Below, one piece after another: positions 1 through 11,610 of a stretch of 64,000 nucleotides of DNA (position 1 is its first letter; each line of letters begins with the position of its first letter). Source of the stretch: Polytrichum commune. Its lineage: Eukaryota > Streptophyta > Polytrichopsida > Polytrichales > Polytrichaceae. Both the position numbers and the translations under genes were made by a program. The notes beneath the pieces are model-generated. The model saw nothing but the letters and a program-made list of their open reading frames with translations. It had not been told where the DNA came from and did no database searches. Location: assembly GCA_950295325.1 (NCBI GenBank), contig OX485805.1, positions 6,760,501 to 6,824,500 of the forward strand. The letters run 5' to 3'.

Positions 1-799
1 TAAATCCTAATCAAGGGACCTCCACGTGACATACTCCCAACATTGCTATGCAACTGCAACATTCCCCCAATGAATGCTGTGCAGAATTCTTTCAATTTGT
101 ATCAGGGAGTGTACCATGGACAGGAGGAGGTGAAGAGTCTTATATGGTTAGCCCAAGTTCCGGGTGACAACGTTTCAATAGGACAACATCACAAATTTTT
201 GAGTACCGTCTGTGGTACTGTACTTGGAGCAGGCTATGAACATAAGAGAATATGGTCTCGAAAATTGGCAGAGGAGTTCAAGACAGGAAGAAAAGACTCC
301 AAGTGTATAACTTCAGACAAAATTTCTCCAGAACACGTGCCATATGGGAACCCACATATGGGAAATGGGAAGTTAAAATATATCGTAAGCCAACATTCGT
401 GCACCTTAGCCTCTAGAGTTGGATCCTTCCAAAGTTCGCATTGCAGAGAGCCTATGCACAATCACAATCTACAATGAAATGAGAGATTACTATCCATTGA
501 ACCAAATCCTATATCAATAACAACACTATTGGTATAGAGAAATATGTCTTCATGAAGGCTTCTGCATGGGAAATCATACCCAATACATCTCTCAGAGCGC
601 AACACACAACATTGCCTCCAAACTCTCCTTTACCTACAACCAGTAAACATGTTTGAAATGGTTATTTTATTCCGACTGGCACACTTCTCCTAGAATATGG
701 TACACAAAGTTAGTATGCGATGGTTAGCAAGTCCAAATTGAGGCCATAGCCCCTTTCCTCATAATCTTTGGAGTTCATATGCATATCTTGAAGAGACGT
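1..799. other. No confident gene; flank 3' of the DDE-like gene
   Basis: An open frame of 144 codons on the plus strand (43-477) has no motif I recognise, no repeat structure and no clear splice context, so I do not call it a gene. The rest is AT-rich DNA without visible structure. It could hold the 3' UTR of the minus-strand gene that ends at 855. Confidence 0.4.
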
Positions 800-853
800 A
801 ACCAGATTAATGTCACCTATTGCTCAGTAAACCAGATTAATGTCACCTATTGC
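800..853. repeat. Short tandem duplication, two 24 bp copies
   Basis: The same 24 bases occur at 800-823 and 830-853, a period of 30 bp. They lie directly beyond the stop codon of the minus-strand DDE-like gene, so they would fall in its 3' UTR. This is probably a local slippage duplication; no function is evident. Confidence 0.8.
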
Positions 854-854
854 G

Positions 855-3800
855 TTATGAGATGACGTTGCTCCTGCAATCGAGAGCATTCAACACCACA
901 CTTCTGACTTCTGATGACATGCCATATCTTTGAAGGCCCTTCTTGGCGTATGTTGGTAGCATCAAAAAATCTGAACAAATTACGTGGTGCGAACAAGCAT
1001 AAGCTGGTCTTTCTTTGAGAATTTCATACATCACATTTGGGCCCCTTTGTCCACTGGATATTCTTGAATAGTAAAACCCTCTTATTAGCATATCACCTTT
1101 AGACCATGTATTCCCCCAATCGTCAACAAAGGTTTCAGGGTTACTATAGAGGACTCTGTCACATAGAATCAGAAAAAAAGGGTCCCCTTTTTCAACACCA
1201 TCGCACATTACAGCGACATTAAACCCAATCTCTACTTTATGTGCCTCCTCCTCAAGGTCAATGTCATCATCATCATTCTCTGCAGCTTCCAGTATATCAT
1301 CTTCGTTTTGTAAATCGATTTCCTCTTCAAGACAATCCTCTTCAATACGTTCAGCAAATCCTTCTAAAGCAACATCGGCAGTTGAGGCAGCATGGCACAG
1401 GGCATTCATTGCAACTTGTCGAACCTACAAATATACATTGACATGAGTTCATGAAAACATGGTAAGAAATTGACTCTTGGGCCCGCTTAATGAAGATTTT
1501 GGAGCCACAATGAAATAAAAGAAGGACTTGGAATAGTGTAGTATAATACCTGTGTTAAGACCTTGGGTGACAGTGTCACTAGCTTCCAGTCCTTCACGTG
1601 TGATGTTTGAAGGCATAATTGACTATTATCATCCATGCATTCTTTGCAGAAGCAAGCGAGATGTCTAACCTTCAAAAGAATGATATCCCGATGTGAAACA
1701 GATACAACAGAATGTAATGAGCGAACACCTTCGAAGTAACTGCAGTCATATTTGTGCCGGCGGTCAACATTTTCTATCAGGTGGAAGAACCGCACAACAT
1801 CTCTTCTTGCAATCCTGTAATCTTTGAGCCCATTGCATACAACTTCTTCGCTAGTTTGTCTACTCTTGCAAAATGCTACCACATCTGCAGCATTATGGAG
1901 TTTAGGAGTTTCCATCTTCATTTGTTCCTTTCGAATTGATTGTTTCAAGATAGCTCCTGCACCATCATGCACCCCTTTTCCATGTCCCGATCCAAAAAAA
2001 GACCAAACCATTTGGCAACCATTTGGAAGTACTAAATCCTCCCTGGTTCGTTGTTGATACCTGTTGCAATTTGAAAGAATTTAAGTAAGGTAATGAATTT
2101 GTAAATGATTACCACATACCCCAAGCATATACCTCTAAAAATTATTGTGCCTTGAATGAATGAAAAATAACAACAATAAGCTAAAGTATACTTACATGGC
2201 AACTTGGTACATTGTCTTCCTGGACTTAAATTGTGCAGCACAACCGTCACTCCACACAATATGTTGGTCGTACACCAAACCACGGCCTCGAAGATTTCTC
2301 CAGTGCAAGTCAAAACAGTGCCGTACAAAAAGTACATCATGATTCATATCATCAGACATGTAGTAATGATACTCTGTGATAAGTTTACTTGCGCCAGAAT
2401 TAGGATTTTGGATGTATTCTTCATTCCACCGGTAGAAAACATGCACTAGTATTGTTAGTTGAACCGAAGAGAAATGCATCTCTTGGATTTCGTTCCATTC
2501 CGCGAACGAATAATTCTCGGCGAAATCAACAACTGATACTACTGAGGAAGGCGGGAATGTGGCCAGGCACACCCGGTATTGCTCTGCTTCCCACTGAGCG
2601 ACAAAATTATGTGTGATGAACTTGGTCAATCGAGGTGTAAGGTAACTTAGGAACTGTCTAGCTAGGGTATACTTGTACTGTAATCGAAGTACTAAGTACT
2701 CTTTCCCTGCCCTTGTCTTACCACCTTTCACTTTTTGGTAACAATTCCATTGCATCAAGCTCTTGCTATCTCCACTCAACTCTAAAGGACAATTAACTAG
2801 CATATCAATGCCACATTGACCACATTGTCCCATGAGACAATCCAATTTGTGCCATCCATCTTCCGGCATAGGGCAGAGTACCGACATCCACATATCTGTC
2901 AATCCTCCAAAATGTGTTGTATGAGCTGCACAGACTCCATGTACCCCACCTTCGCAGACATCGCAAGTACATGCACAATTAACACCATGCATACCTTTTG
3001 CCGCTGATCTCATATTGTTCCAACCATGAAGTAGCTCCAAAATCTCGACATGTTGCTTGCAGGCACAAGTGTTTCTTTCTCTTAACCTTCTCACATAATA
3101 TGGTTTGAGTTGCTCAAAAGCTCTCAATCCAACTTTCAGAGATGGATGGTGCGTTTTGAACCGAACGTAGAAGTCCAACTGCAAGTGCAAATGAATGTGA
3201 GAATATGAGAGAGTAAGTATGTTTGTGGTTCACAACACATGATAGTACTTCAATAGGCTAACAAGTGACCCCAACACTTACTTAGACGGAGATTCACTTT
3301 GTCAATATACCCAAAACAAGAAAGTGCAATTTCCACTAAAGTAGACGATCAATATGAAATGAAAGTGAATATGTCACTTGATATTACAAAGCATGGTGTA
3401 GCTAGTGTTGGCCTACTCCAGCAAGTGATAGTGCAAAATGAGTAAGTGCAATTTCCACTAAAGTAGACGATCAATATGAAGTGAAAGTGAATATGTCACT
3501 TGATATTACAGAGCATGGTCTAGCTAGTGCTAGCCTACTCCAGCAAGTGATTGTGCACATTTACAATTGATAAAAAAAAATTGACTGTAAGATGTTGAAA
3601 TGGAAAGTGAGGAAATCAATCATAAAGTGCAAGTGCAACGTCTTGATTACAAGTGAAAAAACAGTGCTTGAAATTGATAGCAATATAAGGTCTAGCATGA
3701 CACGCATTTATTCATTCCGCAAGTGGAAACAAATAAATGCACATGGTGTATCAACTTTGGAAGGGTCACTATTCACAAACATTCAAGTAGATGTCCAACA

Positions 3801-4806
3801 AGAGGGTAAACGAGGAACTCATTGGCAAGTTAGGGAGTAACCTGAGATTCTTGAAGATAATGCTTCGGATGCTCATTGAACTGCCACGGTCCTGTTCTTT
3901 GGTATAGAATGTCTTTCGATATAGGGGAGATTGTTGTTGCTGTATCCCAAAAACTCATAATCTTTTGTCGATCATCTTCACTAACACGGTCATCTCTGGT
4001 TTTTCTTGGTATTCCGCCCCAAAATTTCTCGCCAACATCATCAATGTATGCCCTTCGAACTACGGCTTTCCTCAAAGCATGTCTTGTTGCTTTTAAGGTG
4101 CGTGCCAAGAACAATTGACTAGGACCATTAGTAGGGGACGCAACTGCTGATAGCAATGCATTTCTGTACATGGAATTTTCAATGGATTTGTTCGCCACCA
4201 TTTGGCTGTAGGCTTGTTGGACACTACTCACGAGTTTTAATTTTTCTTCGGTTGCTTTAGTTTCCTTCATAAAACTGGGAAGCAATCCTATGATTCGTTC
4301 GTCTTCCGCAAACCGCCTGAGCACATCTTTCTTCTCAACAACTGTAAGCCCAGTGGACCGGGAGTTTAGTCGATGCACAAGCTCCTCGGCAATTGAGGCA
4401 CACTTCCTCCACCTCCGAACACGATTATTTTCATAGGGGTTGTCAACTCCAACAATGGTAGCATTTTCAGCAATACATTGTTTTCTTTGTTCCTCACGCA
4501 TCCGTTTTTTGGATTGTATGTCATCATTTCTTGTTTTTTCTCTACACCAAATGAGCATAAAACAAGTAATATTGTTAATTTTTTGAGTTGAACTGTTACC
4601 ATCAAAACTATTGAATACTTGCTTACATGACAAAGACCATGAAGTGCCAAAATAAATTGGATATTCAAAGGGACTGAGGATATGGCAGAAGAGAAACTGT
4701 ACCTTTCAACTTCATCTTCTTGTCGATGTAGACGTTGTTCCGCTTTCTCTGCAACCAAGTCCCGTCGTTGGGCAGCAGATAGTCGTTTATTCTTGTTGTT
4801 TCCCAT
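855..4806 (-). CDS. DDE/RNase H-like transposase-derived protein, uncharacterised family, 5 exons
   Basis: Five exons join in frame: 4806-4703, 4541-3842, 3178-2196, 2060-1550 and 1424-855. All introns are GT-AG and the total is 2868 nt (955 residues plus stop). The start is the first ATG of exon 1, followed by a basic stretch (MGNNKNKRL). Visible features are a Cys/His cluster (CACKQH near residue 306, CACTCDVC near 336), VVDFAENY (Asp ~486), WSDGCAAQFKS (Asp ~579), FFGSGHGKGVHDG (Asp ~628) and an acidic stretch early in exon 5. I recognise the same order (Cys-rich block, DF.ENY, SDG..Q.K, HGKG..DG.G) from unnamed animal proteins thought to derive from transposons. The three acidic residues suggest an RNase H-like catalytic fold; that is inference. 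No terminal inverted repeats were found, so it may be a domesticated single gene or an old element. No frame lesion is seen. Confidence 0.66.
3323..3561. repeat. 122 bp direct duplication inside an intron
   Basis: Two nearly identical copies, from 3323 and from 3445, lie in the intron between exons 2 and 3 of the DDE-like gene. They differ at only a few positions, so the duplication is recent. The surrounding intron is rich in the word 'aagtg'. Confidence 0.85.
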
Positions 4807-5870
4807 TTTATGAACCCCTTCACAAGAAAACAGATGACTAAGACCTCCTTACTTAGGTGGATAATAGGAGACTCGGTGTCTAGTGAATACGGCTCAGGGC
4901 ATTCCTGGTCAAGCAACAGAGATGGAATCGCAACGAAGGTGTTGTAGATCTTGATAGTGATTGCGATTTAGGGTTTAGGGTTTCTGCAACAGCAAGAGTT
5001 CGAGCGTTGTATGGCAGTGTAGTGAATCACCTCTGGATGTTTAAGTTTAGGCCTCACAATGTATGGTTTCCTCACAAGTTTTGAGTGAAGTTGTTTTCCG
5101 ACATTAACCTTGTTATTGAGGATTTGATTCACGTACTCTAACTTCGAGCAACTCTACATGCTCCAACTCACTGTAAACCCGGGCCGCGAACAGGTTCGTA
5201 ACCGACGATCAACACTACACAAAAAGGGAGGTTTAATAAACACCTGCATGCGTTGTGCCCGCTTTGTGTATGCAGGGTTTTAGCTACCTCTTATCCAACA
5301 CGAGCAACATCAGTCCGTCGACAAGCGCCATTTGTGAACCGAATAACTTCAGCGAACGCCATCCTCTGATCCCTCGGCTCTCATGCTCTCAAGGGAATGG
5401 CACATACTCATAAAAGGATGGAATGTTCAATTCACCCACATTAGTTGTCGATGACGTCAATCCCGGTCTCCTTCAACGTTGCGACATTGACGCCGTATCA
5501 TACATCTCCCAGGCTCCAACGGCTCACCCCCAAGTTATCATTTCGGAGCTCACAAGTCTTCCGGATTTGCACTCCAGCTCTTCCGGATCGGATTTTGAAA
5601 CTCACCCCTCGATCTGCATATAGTGGGTGTCTCTACCTCGTTTTGCTCCGCTTGCCACGATTGTTGGTCGCCTCACCTCCGGTGCAGCTCCTTGGTGTAG
5701 CTCCTCCAGTGCGGCTCGTGCGGCTCCTCCGGGTCCTTAGGGTTATCACGAACCGAGTCCTTCAATATCTACATATTAAGGAGTGATTGTTCTTGTTGGT
5801 GTCACTTGCGGCAAGCAGAAGATACTTACTTAGAAGTCTCTCATCTTCGGACTCACATCAGTACTCAACT
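4807..5870. other. Upstream region of the DDE-like gene; no certain gene
   Basis: This region lies between the minus-strand gene starting at 4806 and the plus-strand repeat region. It should hold the promoter of the DDE-like gene, but I see no clear TATA box. A plus-strand frame at 5423-5623 (66 codons, starting MFNSPTLVVDDVNPG) and an overlapping frame at 5445-5786 have no recognisable motif. One of them could be an early exon of the ParB-like gene downstream, but no splice join can be proven. Confidence 0.35.
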
Positions 5871-5875
5871 TTTGG

Positions 5876-6035
5876 AGAGCCAAACCCTAGTCACAAACTT
5901 CACCGTTGGCAAAGTGAAACTCCACCCACATCAGTGCTTGGGAGAGCCCCAAACCCTAGCCACAACTTAGGACTTCAACGTCGGGAGAGTCAAACCCTAC
6001 CCATGACGGGAGAGTCAAACCCTACTCACATCATT
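5876..6035. repeat. Short minisatellite with telobox-like AAACCCTA words
   Basis: The phrase 'gggagag(t/c)c(c)aaaccctac' recurs about four times, interleaved with 'cccacatca' and 'acttcaacg'. AAACCCTA is the plant telobox word, often found near plant promoters. Here it sits within a diverged tandem repeat, so it may be coincidental. Confidence 0.55.
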
Positions 6036-6039
6036 ATTT

Positions 6040-6740
6040 GTTGACCAACCCCACCCTAAACCTAGCTCCCATTACATAGCATCCCAAGTTGGTTGCTTTT
6101 CCTCGATCCCCCGATCATCTCACTTGCATTCCTAGTGCTCCTTGCATTAGAACTAGTGGATCAAGCACTTTGTTACAACTTTGGTCCAAATTTGACTATG
6201 TAATGTTAAATTTTTTATTGCAAATATATTTTAATTTAATTTATCATGACCTCCGTGTATATGACACTATGACAATTCTACAAAAAATGAACAAAAAATA
6301 TTTAATTAACCCTTAAAATGGTACGCATAAGTATAGTTGTCAAATTTGTGTTTCATGCAGGCATTTCATACATTGAAATGAATGGTTTTGTAGATTTTTT
6401 CTATCAAATATGTGCATATAAGTATTTTCTAGGTCATCATACAAAAATTATAATTTAATATGTTGGTATGAGATTACTTATATGTCACTTTCAACCACTT
6501 GCAAATCCTGACATCTTTGCGTAGGTGTTGAAAAATGACATATAGATATTCTAAAACACATGTTTCCTTCACTTTTCTTTCGCTCATTTGATTCTTATAC
6601 AAGTGTACTATAAGAACAACATTTCTATGATCATAGAAGAATCACACTTATATTTAATAATGGTCACTTTCCAAAGGCACCTCCAAATTTACATTAAGCG
6701 GAGCACTTTTTTGGTCCACTTTACCATGCTTGCCCCCATG
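6040..6740. other. AT-rich DNA without a visible gene
   Basis: The only frames are short and have no motifs. Composition is strongly AT-rich. It could be the start of the intron that holds the adjacent repeat array, or intergenic DNA upstream of the ParB-like gene. Confidence 0.4.
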
Positions 6741-8470
6741 TAGCTTAGGTTGTGCTTAGGCCTAAATCTGAATTAAAAGTGAAATGAGTTTGGGTTATAT
6801 GTAGCATAGGTTGTGATTAGGCCTGAAATTTGAAATGTTCAAAATAGTGTGTCTCGGCCCCGAGAGACCCTAGAGAAGGTCTTAACTGGGTTGAACTATG
6901 TTTGAAATCAGTTGGGTAAGGATGTTGGTAAGGCTCATATAAGGCCTGAAATTAAATCTCTTAATGTTAGCTTTGTTCAGAATAGTGTGTCTCGGTCCCG
7001 AGACACCCTAGACAAGGGTATTAAGTGGGCTGAATTAAGTGTGAGATCAATTGGCTTAGAAGAAGCTTAGGTTGTGATTAGGCATGAATCTGATTTAAGT
7101 GTGAAGTTGGTAAGGCTCATATAAGGCCTGAAATCAAATCTCTTCATGTTAGCTTTGTTCAAAAAAGTGAGTCTCGGTCCCGAGACACCCTAGACAAGGG
7201 TATTAAGTGGGCTGTCTTAAGTTTGAAATCAATTGGGTTGTAAGTTGATAAGGTTGTGATTAGGCCTGAATCTGATTTAAGTGTGAAGTGAACTTCGGTT
7301 ATATGTAGCTTAGGTTGTGATTAGGCCTAAAATCTGATTTATGTTTGAAGTAGATAAAGCTGATATAAGGCGTGAAATCAAATTTTTGAAAGTCACATTT
7401 GTTCAAAAAAGTGTGTCTCTGTCCCGAGACACCCTAGACAAGGGTATTAAGTGGGCTGACTTCAGTGTGAAATCAATTGGTTTGAAGTTGCTTAGGTTGT
7501 GATTAGGCCTGAATCTGATTTAAGTGTGAAGTGAGTAGAGGTTATATGTAGCTTGTGTTATGATTAGGCCTGAATCTGATTTAAAGTTGAAGTGGGTAAG
7601 GCTCATATAAGGCATGAAAGCAAATCTCTTAATGTTAGCTTTGTTCAAAATAGTGTGTCTCGGTCCCGAGACACCCTTGAGAAGGGTATCAAGTGGGCTG
7701 ACTTAAGTGTGAAATCAATTGGGTTCTAAGTTGATATGGTTGTGATTAGGCATGAATCTGATTTAAGTGTGAAGTGAGTTTGGGTTATATGTAGCTTAGG
7801 TTGTGACTAGGCAAGAATCTGATTTAAGTGTGAAGTGGGTAAGGCTCATATAAGGCCTGAAAGCAAATCTCTTCATGTTAGCTTTATTCAAAATAGTGTG
7901 TCTCGGAACCGAGACACCCTAGACAAGGGTATTAAGTGGGTTGAGTTAAGTGTGAAATCAATTGGGTTTGAAGTCGATAAGGTTGTGATTAGGCCTGAAT
8001 CTGATTTAAGTGTGAAGTGAGCTTGGGTTATATGTAGCTTAGGTTGTGATTAGGCATGAATCTGATTTAAGTGTGAAGTGAGTTTGGGTTGTATGTTGCA
8101 TAGGTTGTGTGTAGGCCTAAAATCTGAATTGTTCAAAATAGTGTGTCTCGGTCCCGAGAGACCCTAGAGAAGGTCTTAACTGGGTTGAACTATGTTTGAA
8201 ATCAGTTGGGTTAGGATGTTGGTAAGGTTTTAGTTAGGCCAGAAATCAATCTTAAGTGTGAAGTGAATTTGAATTGGATGTTGGTTATAATGTGCTTAGA
8301 GTTGAAATCTGAAATTTCATTGTTGGTTAAATGATTATTGGATTGTAATTAGGCCTGAAATCTGATTTGAGTGTGAATTTGGTTTATATGCCAAGATGTT
8401 GATTACGCCAAAACATATTATTTGACTTTGAATTTAGTTTGGGTTTGGTTGTTGGGAGGGCTGTGATTAG
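6741..8470. repeat. Intronic repeat array 1: ~61 bp module with palindrome TGTCTCGGTCCCGAGACA
   Basis: A diverged module of about 61 bp ('gttgtgattaggcctgaa...gtgaagtgag...') repeats throughout. A palindromic module recurs with the 8 bp arms TGTCTCGG / CCGAGACA around a 2 bp centre, at or near 6850, 6988, 7170, 7415, 7656, 7899 and 8144. Intervals of about 183 and 244 bp are three and four modules. Some copies carry point changes (for example 7168 and 7901). The array ends just before a good acceptor at 8514, so it lies in an intron, or upstream of the first recognised exon, of the ParB-like gene. A related array fills the intron at 18.3-21.8 kb. Confidence 0.88.
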
Positions 8471-8691
8471 GCCTGACATCAAAAGTGGAAAATTAAGCAT
8501 TGGATTTTCCGCAGAGTTTGGGGGCTACCGATCTTGAAACTTACGTTTCAAATGCTATTGAAGGCATCATGGACCATGATGAGCAGAATGTTGGGGAAGA
8601 GGTAAGTACTCACTTAGTTACATAATGTGTGAATTAGTTGTACCTTATGCCATGCAGCTTTGTGTCTTAAATACATACCTGTGTTTTGTAG

Positions 8692-9334
8692 GTCGAGTGC
8701 CCCACCCCCCAGGACTCACCGGCAGCGACTCAAGCTTCAAGAGAGACTGCAATTGATCTTGACAGTTCTGATGAAGGACAGGATGAGGATGAAGATGGGC
8801 TTGGAGATAAGGATACGTTTGACGGGGATGAAGATGAATTTAGATCCCGTCAGAAATTGAATTCCGTGGCCATGATCTCTCAATTGAGAGTCAAACCTTT
8901 CAGTTCAATATTCCTTTATGTAGAATGCTTGCCATGCCTATGGTGAGGCCAACACTCTCAATTGATCTTGATAAATTAGAGCAGGAGTTTGTCCATGGGT
9001 ATAGAGAGGGCTCCTCAGTTTTTTATGTGACATTAACAAATGAAGAAGGTAAAACATAGGAGGTGTCTGAAGCTGATAAGGCATCCTGGGGTCCCATTTG
9101 GAATTCAAAAAATGAAGAATTCAATTCCTATCTTCAGTCTGTTCCGGAGTTAGCCGGTTTCAAGGATTTGATGTTCTTTGTATGTGACGGTAACCATAGG
9201 CGTCAGGCATGGTTAAATCATATTGAAAGACTTCACAAAACAGATGAGGCCTGGCATTATATGGTGGATAGCATCCTACTTGACACAAAAGGCAAAGTTG
9301 GGGTTGTTATGCAAGTGATGCATAACATCAACAA
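8692..9334 (+). pseudogene. Exon with acidic linker and ParB/sulfiredoxin-like DGNHRR motif
   Basis: The exon opens with an acidic, low-complexity stretch (DLDSSDEGQDEDEDG). The frame then shifts by one base near 8840 and continues as a folded-looking region through a TAG at 9057. The strongest signal is FFVCDGNHRRQAWLNHI (DGNHR at 9186-9200), followed by a long helix-rich stretch ending VMQVMHNINK. In ParB and sulfiredoxin folds a G.HR/DGNHR motif contributes to the nucleotide-binding site, and bacterial and phage methyltransferases are often fused to such a domain. The exon ends with 'aa|gtaagt', which joins in phase to the exon at 17424 across the nested insertion. The domain call rests on one motif plus the context of the methyltransferase downstream. 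Confidence 0.5.
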
Positions 9335-9373
9335 GTAAGTTTTGTTTATTAATTTGTATTTCTTTTATGTAAA

Positions 9374-9392
9374 ATACTTCTTGTTATACCAT
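9374..9392. repeat. Target-site duplication, left copy (19 bp)
   Basis: The 19 bases atacttcttgttataccat are identical to 17362-17380. They bracket the outer insertion. A duplication of this length fits target-primed reverse transcription better than cut-and-paste transposition or LTR integration. Confidence 0.9.
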
Positions 9393-9809
9393 GAAAACCT
9401 CTCCGAGGTAATTAAAGAAAAAGGTAACCAATACAAAACCCCGAGGGGCGAGACCCGGCACAACCGGGGGCCCCAGCCCGCAAGCCGGTGACCAAACAAA
9501 AAGGGAGAAGGGCGGGAGCCCTCTCCCTGGAAAGTCAAAGGAAAAAAACACACACAAGGCCCAAGCTACCGGGCGGGAAAGACAGGGCAGATGCCACTCG
9601 TCGCCCGAGGGATGCACCGTCACGGGGGAGGGGAAGCGCAGGCAAGAGGCGTGCAGCAATCAGCCAGGAGGGGGGAGGATGGAACCAATTCAATCGTAGG
9701 CATTGAGGAGGTCAATACCCTCCTTCGTGTGATCAAAGTCGAAGTTGAACCGGGTGCGGTTCAGATCCGCGGCCCATTCGAACATACCGAGGCACTACTA
9801 GAAAATCGA

Positions 9810-10260
9810 CAAAAAACGACTTTATTTATGACTGTTATTTGAGTCATTGAGGACTACAATGACTATTAATTTTTGTGTTATTACGGACGAGTAGTAACGG
9901 ACAGATAGTCGTTGGGGACGTGACGTGGGAATTTGGATGATATAGTCGTATAGGACAGTCGTAAACATGGACAGCGGACGTGGCAAACCGAGATGACTGG
10001 TATTTCACGTGGCATTACGTGGCATCCACGACACGACCTCACATCCAAATCATCATCTATCGTGGCATCCACGCCACAACCTCACATCCAGGTTATCATA
10101 TGACGTGGCATACACGCCACGTCATTACATCCAGGTCATTATCTGACGTAGCATGAACGCCATGTCAACAAACACGTGGCTCCCAAGTCAATTGGCCACG
10201 TCATCATAACATGTGGGCAAGTAATATAATGCCATGTGTTCATAAACATAGTTCTTGTGT
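9810..10260. repeat. CACTA left subterminal repeats
   Basis: Short words such as acgtggcat, gccacgtca and 'catccaggt/catccaaat' recur many times in both orientations across this stretch. CACTA elements typically carry such subterminal arrays as transposase-binding sites. The right subterminal region (16200-16560) carries related cacgtca/acgtcat words. Confidence 0.7.
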
Positions 10261-10269
10261 AATCATTTT

Positions 10270-10460
10270 CCAGTTGTATCCTAAACGCCTATTATGTTAC
10301 TATTGAATGACTATTGAATGACTAATATGTTACTATTGAACGACTATTTAATGACTATTATGTTGCTATTGAATGACTAGTGAACGACTATTGAATGACT
10401 GTGGAACAATTATTGAATGACTATTGAATAACTATTATGTTACTATTGAACGACTATTGA
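10270..10460. repeat. Minisatellite of 'actattgaatgactattatgtt' type inside the CACTA
   Basis: Variants of 'ctattgaatga' and 'ctattatgttactattgaacga' repeat about twelve times. The word 'tgaatgact' returns at 11261-11280. No coding sense. Confidence 0.75.
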
Positions 10461-11610
10461 CTGATTGCATACTAGTGACATGTGCACGGGTTTAGGCCAT
10501 CCATCAGCATATTGAGGCCTGGTTTACTCATTCATTAATAGGCCATCTGTCAACACATTGAGGCCCTGGTTACTCAACGACTACAAAATTGCTACTCAAC
10601 GATTTCAAAGTTGTTAATCAATACATGCCAATGACAATGAGAAATTGCGATCGTATTTGAAAAACAATACATATTTCAACTTTATTCATCTGTTCCCAAT
10701 AAAATGCGTGGGCTCAAAATTTACAATACGGAATCCCTCTATATCCTCCTTGATAAGTTCGTGGGGGGGAAAATCATGCTGCTCTCAGGTTCCTTTCATT
10801 CCAAAGTGTAGAGCCTCCCACCACATCTTTCACTAATCATTGGTCTCCGTCCTCACGTGGATATGCAAGTTTCACGTCACCTAGGTAAGCAGTGGTCACG
10901 TCCACTTTGTAGCAAAACTCCGGAATGACCTTAAAATGAAACTTATCCACACCCCCCACACCGCTGATTTTACCGATGGTCACCTTTCATCTCTTGTTTT
11001 TCGGGCTCATTATATGCACGGATTGCCCAACATTGAACTGCACCCATATACCATCCACAACACAATCAATGGCATACCTCATACAATGTAAGTATCTAAT
11101 TAGCAATGTGTCAGCAATCAGGGCTTCATGTGGTACTAACCAATGTTTTCGTTGCCTTTCAATGTCACTTCCATACATGATGAGGAAACCCACACCAAAC
11201 AATGCATACGACATTTATACGGTTCTAAAAATGTTCAAGGATAGATTGCTTAAGGACTGTTGAATGACTGCTGAATGACTGCTAAAGGGTACTCGGAACA
11301 AGGTTAGAACTGCAACAAGTTTGAGCTTTTGTTTTATGGGACATATTTGACTTATCATTAGATCTTCCAACTTAAGAACCATTTTTCACCTTGCTATCAC
11401 AGGTTGATACCTTACTACTGTATACTACGTTGTCTCAATTGAAGCTTCTCAACGGTCAGGCTTTCAGAAGTTTGATGTACGTGAAAGCTTGTCAACTCGA
11501 AATCGAGACAACAACTTGGGCCCATGTAAAGCAGGCCTAAGGTGGCTTTAATTCCTAAAACAGTAGATGTACTGACCCACCATTACTCTCCCAGCGATGA
11601 AATGTGAATT
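10461..11610. other. CACTA interior between left repeats and LEA14; no clear gene
   Basis: This part includes a duplicated phrase 'aggccatc...acattgaggc..ggttactca' near 10492-10575. Short open frames (for example plus 10976-11263) have no motif I recognise. A fragment of a captured gene is possible, but I cannot name one. It may also hold the 3' flank of the LEA14 gene, which reads toward it. Confidence 0.35.

Noticed and set aside
5213-5235. CACTA-like 'cactacacaaaaaggg' near the 5' end of the DDE-like gene
   Set aside because: No matching inverted end and no 3 bp duplication was found on the other side of the gene.
7835-8020. Open frames such as MGKAHIRPESKSLHVSF recurring in the intron arrays (also at 18867, 20578, 21416)
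   Set aside because: Repeat shadows of the 61 bp module; they contain the palindrome and vary freely.
9384-9706. Short open frames on both strands at the left end of the retroposon
   Set aside because: GC-rich end of the element; only the minus frame continuing from the other side of the CACTA has support, and it stops at 9690.
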